Positions 1 through 4,885 of a stretch of 5,056 bases of DNA are shown in pieces. This stretch comes from JBDREF01 sp043820045. Its GTDB lineage: Bacteria; Planctomycetota; Phycisphaerae; Sedimentisphaerales; Anaerobacaceae. Positions within the stretch are counted from its first letter, which is position 1. The number at the start of each line of letters is the position of its first letter. Location of the stretch: contig JBDREF010000466.1 in the NCBI GenBank assembly GCA_043820045.1, forward strand, positions 1 to 5,056, given 5' to 3'. The notes below the pieces were generated by a model, which searched no databases, was not told where the DNA came from, and saw only the letters and a program-made list of their open reading frames with translations. Both the position numbers and the translations under genes were made by a program.

Positions 1-761
1 TCGACGACGACGCTCGAAGAATCCACATAGGCCCCTATCTCGGCGGCCGTCGCTCGCGCCAAGTCGAGGACTTCCTTCTCCAATACGGCCCTGGTCTTCG
101 CCACGTCGATGCCAATTATGCTGCCGCTCCATCCCGACACCGCCTTGCCCACAACCAGGCCCGCCTGCGTCCCAGCCGACGAAGATGCGTGAATGATTGC
201 GTCGAATTCCACGCCCAGCAGCGACTGATCGGCCATTATCTCGGCGAACGCGGCAACGTAGCCCAACGCTCCGCGCGGCGTGGAACCGCCGACCGGCATG
301 CGATATACTTTTCCGCCCCGCGAGGTCAACTGTTCATCAAGTTTCTCCGCCTCGCCAGCCCAGTCGCCCCAGTCGGCCGAATCAACATGGTGACATGTAA
401 CCTTGAGCAGATGGTCCAGCCGCAGGTTCCCCGTCGGACCGGCCGGCTCGCTGCCGCCGAGTACGAGATGGACCTCCATATTGCAGGCCGTGCCGTAGGC
501 CGCCGCCATTCGGCAGAAGTTCGACTGGTTCGCGCCGATGGCAATCAGGGTGTCACAGCCCAAGTCGAGCGCCTCAGGGAGCAGGAAATCGAGCTTGCGG
601 GTCTTATTGCCCCCGAATCCGAAGCCTGTCAGGTCGTCCCTTTTGCAATAGACATTTACGCCGTATTCGTCCGATAGCCAGTCGAGCCTGTGCACCGGCG
701 TGGGCAAAAGTGAATTGTTCAGCCTCGCAAAAGTCTTTAGACGTTCTTCAATAGTCAACAT
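1..761 (-). CDS. PLP-dependent deaminase of the ACC deaminase / D-cysteine desulfhydrase family (3' end missing)
   Basis: This is the N-terminal 253 residues of a fold-type II PLP enzyme; the family is usually about 330 residues, so the C-terminal quarter lies beyond position 1. The translation opens MLTIEERLKTFARLNN. A CKRDDLTG stretch (39-46) is followed by GGNKTRKLDF (50-59), where Lys53 is the expected Schiff-base lysine. GANQSN (76-81) matches the substrate-carboxylate loop, and SSAGTQAGL (194-202) the glycine-rich cofactor-phosphate loop. Family members remove ammonia from 1-aminocyclopropane-1-carboxylate or ammonia and sulfide from D-cysteine; the visible part cannot decide between them. 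It is cytosolic, with no signal peptide. An in-frame TGA lies just upstream of the ATG, so the start is firm, although the ribosome binding site is weak (GGA about 5 bases away). It follows the amidohydrolase by 33 bases and is probably co-transcribed. After QSN it reads FCRMAA, where relatives usually have a His/Gln-x-Arg-Gln pattern, so substrate preference may differ. Confidence 0.9.
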   Translation of the reverse strand, partial: MLTIEERLKTFARLNNSLLPTPVHRLDWLSDEYGVNVYCKRDDLTGFGFGGNKTRKLDFLLPEALDLGCDTLIAIGANQSNFCRMAAAYGTACNMEVHLVLGGSEPAGPTGNLRLDHLLKVTCHHVDSADWGDWAGEAEKLDEQLTSRGGKVYRMPVGGSTPRGALGYVAAFAEIMADQSLLGVEFDAIIHASSSAGTQAGLVVGKAVSGWSGSIIGIDVAKTRAVLEKEVLDLARATAAEIGAYVDSSSVVV

Positions 762-794
762 ACGATTCCGTCACGTTACCTTATCATTACCATC

Positions 795-2156
795 TTACTT
801 TCGCCACAGCCTCTCTTTGAGCTGCGGGAACAACTCCAGCGCGTTTTCACGCATAATCTGCCGGCCGACACGCTTTGCATCTTCCTCGGTCAGCTCGCCG
901 CGGACAACCTTCTCGGCCAGTGCCTCGGCCAGGCACTGCCGCGTAAACTCAGTCGCCCCATAAATCCCTTCGGCCGTGCCCGTGTCGGAGCCCCACATTA
1001 TCCGGTTCGACGGGACCGCTTCGAGCCACTCCTGATAGGCCCGCCTTGCCATTGTGTAGCTTAGCGTCGGCAGCCACACCGAGTCGATCCACACGTTGCG
1101 AAATCGCATGGCAATCACGCCCGTCTCGCCGACCCAGGGAAAGCCGCCGTGGAACAGAACGAACTTAGTTTTCGGATTCGCCTGAATCAGGTCAACCAGC
1201 AGCATCGGGTTGGAGCCCTGAATCCTGGCCTGGCCTGTGTGAATTTGAAAAGGCAGGTTGTGCTTCGAGCTTAGCTCGACCAGCCTCCACATGATAAAAT
1301 CCTCGAAGTCCTTTATCTCGCGTTCGGTCAGCTCCTTGCGAGGGCGTCCGAAAGCAGCGGCCGCACGTTCCTTCGGCACGTTCTCGAATTGCAGTGTCCG
1401 GTTGTATGCCAGCGTACTCTTCAGACAGACGGCCTTTTCCCGCCGCGCCGTTTCCACCACCTTATCGAGCAGGAGCAGGTAGTCATCGAGCGATTTGACC
1501 TCGATTTCGTTACGGCGGGCGAACTCGTACGGATTGTCCAGTGGGTCGCTGAACTCGGATGGATGGAAACCTCGCACGACGCTCGTGACGTTACACAGCG
1601 CCACCGTGAACGGGTAATCCGTCTTGAAATCGAGGCGACGCCAATAGGCATCGACGACCATCAGCTCGATATTCGCCCGCTGCGTTATGACCTCGTGCAG
1701 CCACTTGTCGGTTTTGTAGTTCTCGAAAATCTTATCGTTTAAGTCCCGCGCCTGCTCCGGGGTTATCGTATCGAAATCGACGCCGTACAGGTCGCGGAAC
1801 GCCGGCAGCAGATAGCGGTAGAAACTTGTTGCCCTGGCGTTGTCAAAGTTGTGCCGAGCCTTCGACCACCACGTATCGAACGAGCCGTTCTCAGGCCAGG
1901 GTTCCAGCGGATGAATCCATGTGAAATAACTGCCGGCCCAGATGCTCCGCAGCGTCATGCCCTCGCCGCGGTCCGTTTTGTCTCGATGGCTAATCTTCTC
2001 GAACGCCATCAGATGATCGTGGGTATTGACCGCCGGAACAGCGTCAATGCCGGTCTTGATACGGCCGTAAACGGCGGTAGTCTTCACATCCTGCGCCGGC
2101 GCGGTCGAGAGGAGCACACAGAACTGAACAACAAGATACGGCAGCAACTTTCGCAT
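795..2156 (-). CDS. Exported metal-dependent amidohydrolase (amidohydrolase_2 superfamily)
   Basis: A 453-residue protein with a Sec signal peptide: MRK, a hydrophobic core at about 4-17, then a TAPA-Q cleavage site near residue 21. It should act outside the cytoplasmic membrane. The mature part has the metal ligands of a TIM-barrel amidohydrolase: HDH at 46-48 (strand 1), IHTG with His306 (strand 5), FHGG with His336 (strand 6) and WGSDT with Asp391 (strand 8). The C-terminal barrel (300-395) is the most recognisable part; the long middle (60-240) resembles the inserts of uronate-isomerase-like relatives. The exact substrate cannot be read from the sequence. The reading frame stays open up to an ATG at 2315. 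I chose 2156 because a strong ribosome binding site (GGGAGA, 5 bases away) precedes it, the signal peptide begins there, and a good promoter at 2225-2254 would lie inside the longer version. It heads a two-gene unit with the PLP enzyme. Confidence 0.9.
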   Translation of the reverse strand: MRKLLPYLVVQFCVLLSTAPAQDVKTTAVYGRIKTGIDAVPAVNTHDHLMAFEKISHRDKTDRGEGMTLRSIWAGSYFTWIHPLEPWPENGSFDTWWSKARHNFDNARATSFYRYLLPAFRDLYGVDFDTITPEQARDLNDKIFENYKTDKWLHEVITQRANIELMVVDAYWRRLDFKTDYPFTVALCNVTSVVRGFHPSEFSDPLDNPYEFARRNEIEVKSLDDYLLLLDKVVETARREKAVCLKSTLAYNRTLQFENVPKERAAAAFGRPRKELTEREIKDFEDFIMWRLVELSSKHNLPFQIHTGQARIQGSNPMLLVDLIQANPKTKFVLFHGGFPWVGETGVIAMRFRNVWIDSVWLPTLSYTMARRAYQEWLEAVPSNRIMWGSDTGTAEGIYGATEFTRQCLAEALAEKVVRGELTEEDAKRVGRQIMRENALELFPQLKERLWRK

Positions 2157-2161
2157 AAGAT

Positions 2162-2167
2162 TCTCCC
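2162..2167 (-). promoter_or_regulatory. Ribosome binding site of the amidohydrolase
   Basis: GGGAGA on the minus strand, 5 bases before the ATG at 2156. It decides the start against the longer open frame that begins at 2315. Confidence 0.8.
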
Positions 2168-2182
2168 AACAGGATTTCCGAG

Positions 2183-2213
2183 TCCCGGCGCGACATTGGA
2201 TCCAGGGCCGGGA
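2183..2213 (-). promoter_or_regulatory. Hairpin in the amidohydrolase 5' leader
   Basis: Perfect 7-bp arms TCCCGGC and GCCGGGA (2183-2189 and 2207-2213) enclose a 17-base loop, between the predicted transcription start near 2218 and the ribosome binding site. No T-tract follows, so it is not a simple terminator. I recognise no riboswitch family. It may only stabilise the leader. Confidence 0.35.
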
Positions 2214-2224
2214 TTGCACGTCCG

Positions 2225-2254
2225 ATGATACCCGACGACCTCCGTACGTTTCAA
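2225..2254 (-). promoter_or_regulatory. Sigma70-like promoter for the amidohydrolase / PLP enzyme unit
   Basis: Minus-strand -35 TTGAAA (2249-2254, 5 of 6 consensus) and -10 TATCAT (2225-2230, 5 of 6) are separated by 18 bases. Transcription would start near 2218, giving a leader of about 60 bases before the ATG at 2156. This placement separates the unit from the retron upstream. Confidence 0.55.
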
Positions 2255-2335
2255 CCCATTCCCCTGATATTTTTGAAGCGATCTGCCCTTCTTTTGCATC
2301 GCCGCCCCTCGACACAAAGTTGTCTCAACCCCCAG

Positions 2336-2479
2336 TCAGCCAAGGGCCATCACAGCATCTAATGCCCCCCGACCATCCCTCATTTTCCCAGACACGCACC
2401 CCGCACGAAGGAAGATAAAACCCATCATAAAGACAGCATAAACAACAAAGAGCCATGTTTTCTTCTTCCCAACCGTCAC
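2336..2479 (-). CDS. Possible 47-residue single-pass membrane protein downstream of the retron RT
   Basis: A GTG start is preceded by GGAGAG on the minus strand (2483-2488; GGAG lies 5 bases from the GTG), one of the better ribosome binding sites in the window. The protein begins MTVGKKKTW, continues with an uncharged stretch WLFVVYAVFMMGFIFL (9-24), and ends in a short basic, glycine-rich tail (residues 25-47). Three lysines before the hydrophobic stretch suggest a membrane anchor with its N-terminus inside. RAGC at 25-28 resembles a lipobox, but the arginine at -3 argues against a lipoprotein. It starts 53 bases after the RT-peptidase stop, on the same strand, so it could be co-transcribed as an extra retron component. 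I recognise no family. It overlaps a spurious open frame (2325-2549) in another register. It could instead be a chance frame or a remnant of a gene broken when the retron arrived. Confidence 0.4.
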   Translation of the reverse strand: MTVGKKKTWLFVVYAVFMMGFIFLRAGCVSGKMRDGRGALDAVMALG

Positions 2480-2496
2480 AATCTCTCCGGTCAATT

Positions 2497-2520
2497 GGGC
2501 AGTCGGTGCCTAACTTGCCC
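2497..2520 (-). terminator. Weak hairpin after the retron RT gene
   Basis: GGGCA (2497-2501) and TGCCC (2516-2520) can pair 13 bases after the RT stop, optionally extended by AGT/ACT with a bulge. No U-run follows on the minus strand, so termination would be inefficient, which is compatible with read-through into the small downstream frame. Confidence 0.2.
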
Positions 2521-2532
2521 GAGCATTCTTTC

Positions 2533-4227
2533 CTAATTCTTGTTAACATACCTGTAAAGGTATTCTATAGGCACTGCTTGGCCAAATGGCCTGCCAGGTA
2601 CGTATGCTTCGGCTGACTGGAAAATATTTTCGATCATAATCCCTACAACGAAACCTTTCCTATCTACCAACGGACTTCCGCTAAGCCCTCCGCCACTCTG
2701 GAAGCTTACTTGTATGAACCTTCTGTCTTTTGACTGATTTATAGGCAATGATTCCACAATACCCATATGCATTACAAGGGTGGCATCACGTTGGGGCAAA
2801 ACAGGATATCCGATTGCAGCTACTTCCTCACCAATTTCTGGTAATCGAGACTGGGTGGGTATCCACGTATTTAACTTGCGTTGTCCTTCTCTGAGTTTTA
2901 TAAGACCAACATCAACCTTTCTGGATTTATAGATGTGATTATCGACGGTTTCGTGTTTAACCTCACTATCCCCTAGCCATATTTTGTTAATAGGGAAATC
3001 TAAATTATGTCCCGCAGTTGCAAGTAGATTGTTCCCGATATCGTAGGCTGTACCAGTTCTAAGATCGCCGCGGTCATTCTTGATTTCCAGAAATGCAATA
3101 AGCTCTCTATATCGTTCAAACCAGAAGTTCCACATTTGACTCTTCGGATACCCTCCGCGAAGAGGGTAAGGCTCAATCTTTTCAAGTTCACGTACTCCTA
3201 TTTTTGATTCCGATAAGCTGTTGAACTTAAAGGCCATCTTGCGAAAGAGAGGTGAGTTCTCCCCTTTTACCATCTTCAGATATGCGATGCGCCCTTTCAG
3301 GACATTACTCAGGTTTACACAGGAGTCATCTATTCCAAGTTTTTGCGCGTAATCTTTATTCGAACGCTTGTAACCAAACTTGCTCCATGAATATAGACCA
3401 CTTGAAATCGAAAGTATGAACTGCCTCTTGACGTTTGGGAATTCATTAACGGTGATACCAGTCACTTCCTGCCTAAGGTCTCTTTGTACATATTTAACCT
3501 TTTCTGGATTTACCTCGAAAACGTTATTCTGAACAATCGCTATCAGTTCATCGCCCAAGATTGCTTCGCCCTCATTGATTCTCGCTATTCTTTGAGGAAA
3601 CACTGTTTGAAAAGTCGAAAACGTGATGTCATCCGCATACCGAGAATATTGACATTTTGCCTCTTTTGCAAGCTCAGTTAATTGCGAATCTAATCTTCTG
3701 CATACCAAATTCGATATGATCGGTGAAGTAATTCCCCCTTGTGGCAATTCGCCGTTATCCAGACAACATATCTGCGCAACGACTTCTGCGGCTTGCTCTC
3801 CCATATTGTATGGGCCTCTCATGAAAACCCCTCTCACACGCCCAATATGTATTGAAGGAAAAAAATCTCTAAGATCGATATTGAGTAAGTGGCGCCTTCG
3901 GCAATGGTTTTGCGCGTTTGACACGACACTTCTTTTGCGAGCAAAACCATGAACACATCTCTTAGGATTGTATATAAGACTCAAAGCATGGTGAAGCTTA
4001 GATTGTAGAATTGCTATGTTCTTAGGTGGTTTGTTTATTATGCGTGTCTTCTTCGACTTCTTTTGTATCTCAAATGTAGAGTAGTTCTTTCTCTCTCTGA
4101 CGCCGTATAGTATCGCACACAGGAACTTGTCCGGTATTTCCAACAGATCTGCAACATCTGCACGGTTAATTAGATGAACAATCTTTTGCTCAATCTCTTC
4201 GTCAGACGCTTCTAGTTGCGTTTTCAT
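2533..4227 (-). CDS. Retron reverse transcriptase fused to a trypsin-like serine peptidase
   Basis: A 564-residue two-domain protein. Residues about 20-330 form a retron-type RT: template-binding region KTRIINKP (60-67), the retron hallmark NAxxH as NAQNH (104-108), catalytic motif A DLRDFFPSI (118-126), motif B PQGGITSP (162-169), catalytic YADD (197-200) and the retron VTG motif (255-257). Residues about 388-564 form a chymotrypsin-fold peptidase: TAGH with His407, VDVGLIKL with Asp439, and GLSGSPLV with Ser516, so the triad is complete and probably active. The RT should copy the adjacent msd RNA into msDNA; the peptidase is probably the toxic effector released when a phage disturbs the complex (inferred from retron biology). 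An in-frame TAA lies 24 bases before the ATG, fixing the start, yet no clear Shine-Dalgarno is visible. It lies 25 bases after the a2 repeat of the ncRNA. It is AT-rich compared with its neighbours, suggesting transfer. Retron-like RTs fused to trypsin-like peptidases have been noted in surveys; I cannot assign a retron type number. Confidence 0.93.
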   Translation of the reverse strand: MKTQLEASDEEIEQKIVHLINRADVADLLEIPDKFLCAILYGVRERKNYSTFEIQKKSKKTRIINKPPKNIAILQSKLHHALSLIYNPKRCVHGFARKRSVVSNAQNHCRRRHLLNIDLRDFFPSIHIGRVRGVFMRGPYNMGEQAAEVVAQICCLDNGELPQGGITSPIISNLVCRRLDSQLTELAKEAKCQYSRYADDITFSTFQTVFPQRIARINEGEAILGDELIAIVQNNVFEVNPEKVKYVQRDLRQEVTGITVNEFPNVKRQFILSISSGLYSWSKFGYKRSNKDYAQKLGIDDSCVNLSNVLKGRIAYLKMVKGENSPLFRKMAFKFNSLSESKIGVRELEKIEPYPLRGGYPKSQMWNFWFERYRELIAFLEIKNDRGDLRTGTAYDIGNNLLATAGHNLDFPINKIWLGDSEVKHETVDNHIYKSRKVDVGLIKLREGQRKLNTWIPTQSRLPEIGEEVAAIGYPVLPQRDATLVMHMGIVESLPINQSKDRRFIQVSFQSGGGLSGSPLVDRKGFVVGIMIENIFQSAEAYVPGRPFGQAVPIEYLYRYVNKN

Positions 4228-4251
4228 TTCGTATCGTTTTATCGAATATTA

Positions 4252-4266
4252 ACCCGACCTATGGTC
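4252..4266 (-). repeat. Retron a2 repeat
   Basis: Minus strand GACCATAGGTCGGGT. It pairs with all 15 bases of a1 at 4388-4402, including one G-U pair. It ends 24 bases before the RT start codon, closing the msr-msd RNA. Confidence 0.8.
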
Positions 4267-4277
4267 TGCCTACTGCG

Positions 4278-4319
4278 AGCTCAGGTCACTGCAACCATAA
4301 TGGTATAGCCAACTGAGCT
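4278..4319 (-). other. msd hairpin, expected template of the retron cDNA
   Basis: A 7-bp perfect stem AGCTCAG/CTGAGCT encloses 28 bases with a small ACCA-TTA-TGGT apical hairpin (4294-4304). With the outer pairs it forms the longest hairpin in the element, placed next to a2 as an msd should be. AGCTCAGTTGG recalls a tRNA D-arm but no other tRNA part is present. Confidence 0.6.
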
Positions 4320-4387
4320 GGGAAGAGTATAGTACAGCTTGTAGTGAAACGTTGGTTCCACACTGTCGCATATTGTCGACCGTGAAG

Positions 4388-4402
4388 GACCATAGGCCGG
4401 GT
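4388..4402 (-). repeat. Retron a1 repeat
   Basis: Minus strand ACCCGGCCTATGGTC, the 5' partner of a2. In known retrons the a1/a2 duplex brings the branching guanosine next to the start of reverse transcription. Pairing stops at a U-U mismatch on the outer side and a C-A mismatch on the inner side, so the boundaries are sharp. Confidence 0.8.
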
Positions 4403-4405
4403 ATT

Positions 4406-4411
4406 ATCATA
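4406..4411 (-). promoter_or_regulatory. -10-like box directly before a1
   Basis: TATGAT on the minus strand ends 3 bases before a1, so a transcript from it would start at or near the ncRNA 5' end. I find no convincing -35 at 16-18 bases. Either it needs an activator, or the transcript comes from the promoter at 4535-4563 and is processed. Confidence 0.3.
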
Positions 4412-4414
4412 ATT

Positions 4415-4430
4415 ATTTTGAACTCAAAAT
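4415..4430. promoter_or_regulatory. Operator-like palindrome upstream of the retron RNA
   Basis: ATTTTGA and TCAAAAT arms (7 bp) flank a 2-base centre, just upstream of the -10-like box. Its size and position fit a repressor or activator site, but the surrounding DNA is AT-rich and chance is possible. Confidence 0.25.
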
Positions 4431-4447
4431 AGCTATATGTCTACTGT

Positions 4448-4495
4448 CTTCGCGAAGGCTGTAGCTCACAAAGGCCTTTTGCGAAACACGTTTCG
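4448..4495. repeat. Cluster of three short palindromes in the retron leader
   Basis: CTTCGCGAAG (4448-4457), AAAGGCCTTT (4470-4479) and CGAAAC-AC-GTTTCG (4482-4495) lie within 48 bases. The first two regions also pair with each other as an imperfect hairpin: TTCGC/GCGAA and AAGGC/GCCTT around a small internal loop. No U-tract follows on either strand. A regulatory or RNA-processing role is possible; none is shown. Confidence 0.5.
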
Positions 4496-4534
4496 TTCAC
4501 CGAAGAAAACTCGCCTACCATTTCTTATTGGAAC

Positions 4535-4563
4535 ACTATACCTGACAGGTAACCAGCAATCAA
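4535..4563 (-). promoter_or_regulatory. Sigma70-like promoter upstream of the retron
   Basis: Minus-strand -35 TTGATT (4558-4563, 4 of 6) and -10 TATAGT (4535-4540, 5 of 6) have an ideal 17-base spacer. The start would be near 4528, giving a leader of about 125 bases before a1. It points into the retron and is the best promoter match seen between the repeats and the RT gene. Confidence 0.5.
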
Positions 4564-4573
4564 GCAGTATTAA

Positions 4574-4608
4574 CTGCCCAATATCCTTTTCTTCATGCGC
4601 TTGGGCAG
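4574..4608. repeat. 8-bp inverted repeat upstream of the retron promoter
   Basis: CTGCCCAA (4574-4581) and TTGGGCAG (4601-4608) are exact inverted repeats with a 19-base loop. A further copy of TTGGGCAG lies at 2495-2502, just past the RT stop. Confidence 0.45.
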
Positions 4609-4617
4609 GTTTGGACA

Positions 4618-4640
4618 GACCGCAAGCAGGCTTGCAGGTC
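4618..4640. repeat. Short palindrome
   Basis: GACCGCAAGC (4618-4627) pairs with GCTTGC-A-GGTC (4630-4640) with one bulged base and a very short centre. No T-run follows on either strand. It may belong to the repeat cluster that starts at 4653. Confidence 0.4.
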
Positions 4641-4652
4641 GAAACGCGCTTT

Positions 4653-4717
4653 GTCATTCCGGCCTTGAGCCGGAATCCAGAAACCGAGCGATGGATTCCC
4701 GCTTGCGCGGGAATGAC
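4653..4717. repeat. Nested palindromic dispersed-repeat element
   Basis: Two hairpins, ATTCCGGC/GCCGGAAT (4656-4676, 5-base loop) and ATTCCCGC/GCGGGAAT (4695-4714, 4-base loop), sit inside outer arms GTCATTCC and GGAATGAC (4653-4660 and 4710-4717). The form, starting GTCATTCC and ending GGAATGAC with GGAATCCAG/TGGATTCC in the middle, is a common small intergenic repeat in many bacterial genomes. It separates the retron from the beta-helix gene and may act as a terminator or transcript stabiliser. Confidence 0.75.
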
Positions 4718-4754
4718 TGTTAGGAACAGATTCCTCGACTTCGCTGCGCTTCGC

Positions 4755-4819
4755 TCGGAATGACGGAAGGGGGCTGCTGTGTTCGGAATGACGAGGGGGA
4801 TTTTGCTCTCGGAATTGCG
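4755..4819. repeat. Degenerate tandem copies of TCGGAATGACG
   Basis: TCGGAATGACG occurs exactly at 4755-4765 and 4783-4793 (28 bases apart), with a decayed copy TCGGAATTGCG at 4809-4819. They look like worn half-copies of the neighbouring palindromic element. The stretch from 4820 to 4885 holds no gene that I can see, only two copies of GTTCCGGG (4832-4839 and 4876-4883). Confidence 0.6.
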
Positions 4820-4885
4820 CAGGAGTCGAGTGTTCCGGGAATGGCGTTGGCCGGGCGTTGCGCTTCGCGGGAGACGTTCCGGGTT

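Larger units (their letters stand above)
4252..4402 (-). ncRNA. Retron msr-msd non-coding RNA (candidate)
   Basis: This lies immediately upstream of the RT gene on the same strand, the usual place for msr-msd. In RNA order: a1 (4402-4388), two short msr-like hairpins, one long msd-like hairpin, and a2 (4266-4252). Hairpin 1 pairs GTCG with CGAC (4377-4380 / 4365-4368, 8-base loop). Hairpin 2 pairs GTGGAAC with GTTTCAC (4355-4361 / 4344-4350, 4-base loop, one G-U). The msd-like stem has AGCTCAG/CTGAGCT (4313-4319 / 4278-4284) with outer pairs UACU/AGUA (4331-4334 / 4271-4274) and a small apical ACCA-TTA-TGGT hairpin. The length, 151 nt, is in the normal range. I do not see the classic AGC directly after a1, so the branching guanosine is not assigned. 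The architecture is read by eye, not by a covariance model. Confidence 0.8.

Noticed and set aside
189..677. Plus-strand open frame of 162 codons
   Set aside because: It is antisense to the PLP enzyme, whose minus-strand translation has all family motifs.
2157..2315. 53-residue N-terminal extension of the amidohydrolase
   Set aside because: It would bury the signal peptide and contain the promoter; the strong ribosome binding site and signal sequence both point to 2156.
2325..2549. Minus-strand open frame of 74 codons rich in Cys and Trp
   Set aside because: It overlaps the end of the RT gene, has no good start site and its composition is unnatural; the 47-codon frame in another register is the better candidate.
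4278..4320. tRNA-like D-arm text (AGCTCAGTTGG) on the minus strand
   Set aside because: No acceptor stem, anticodon arm or T-loop can be found around it, and it sits inside the proposed msd hairpin.
4448..4495. CRISPR-like or terminator reading of the palindrome cluster
   Set aside because: The three palindromes differ in sequence, there are no regular spacers, and no T-run follows.
4466..4657. Minus-strand open frame of 63 codons before the retron
   Set aside because: It starts inside the palindromic repeat, has no ribosome binding site I can support, overlaps the promoter and leader, and resembles no known protein.
4437..4763. Plus-strand open frame of 108 codons
   Set aside because: It runs through the retron promoter and the palindromic repeats; its VIPALSRNPE...WIPACAGMT text is the usual false translation of such repeats.
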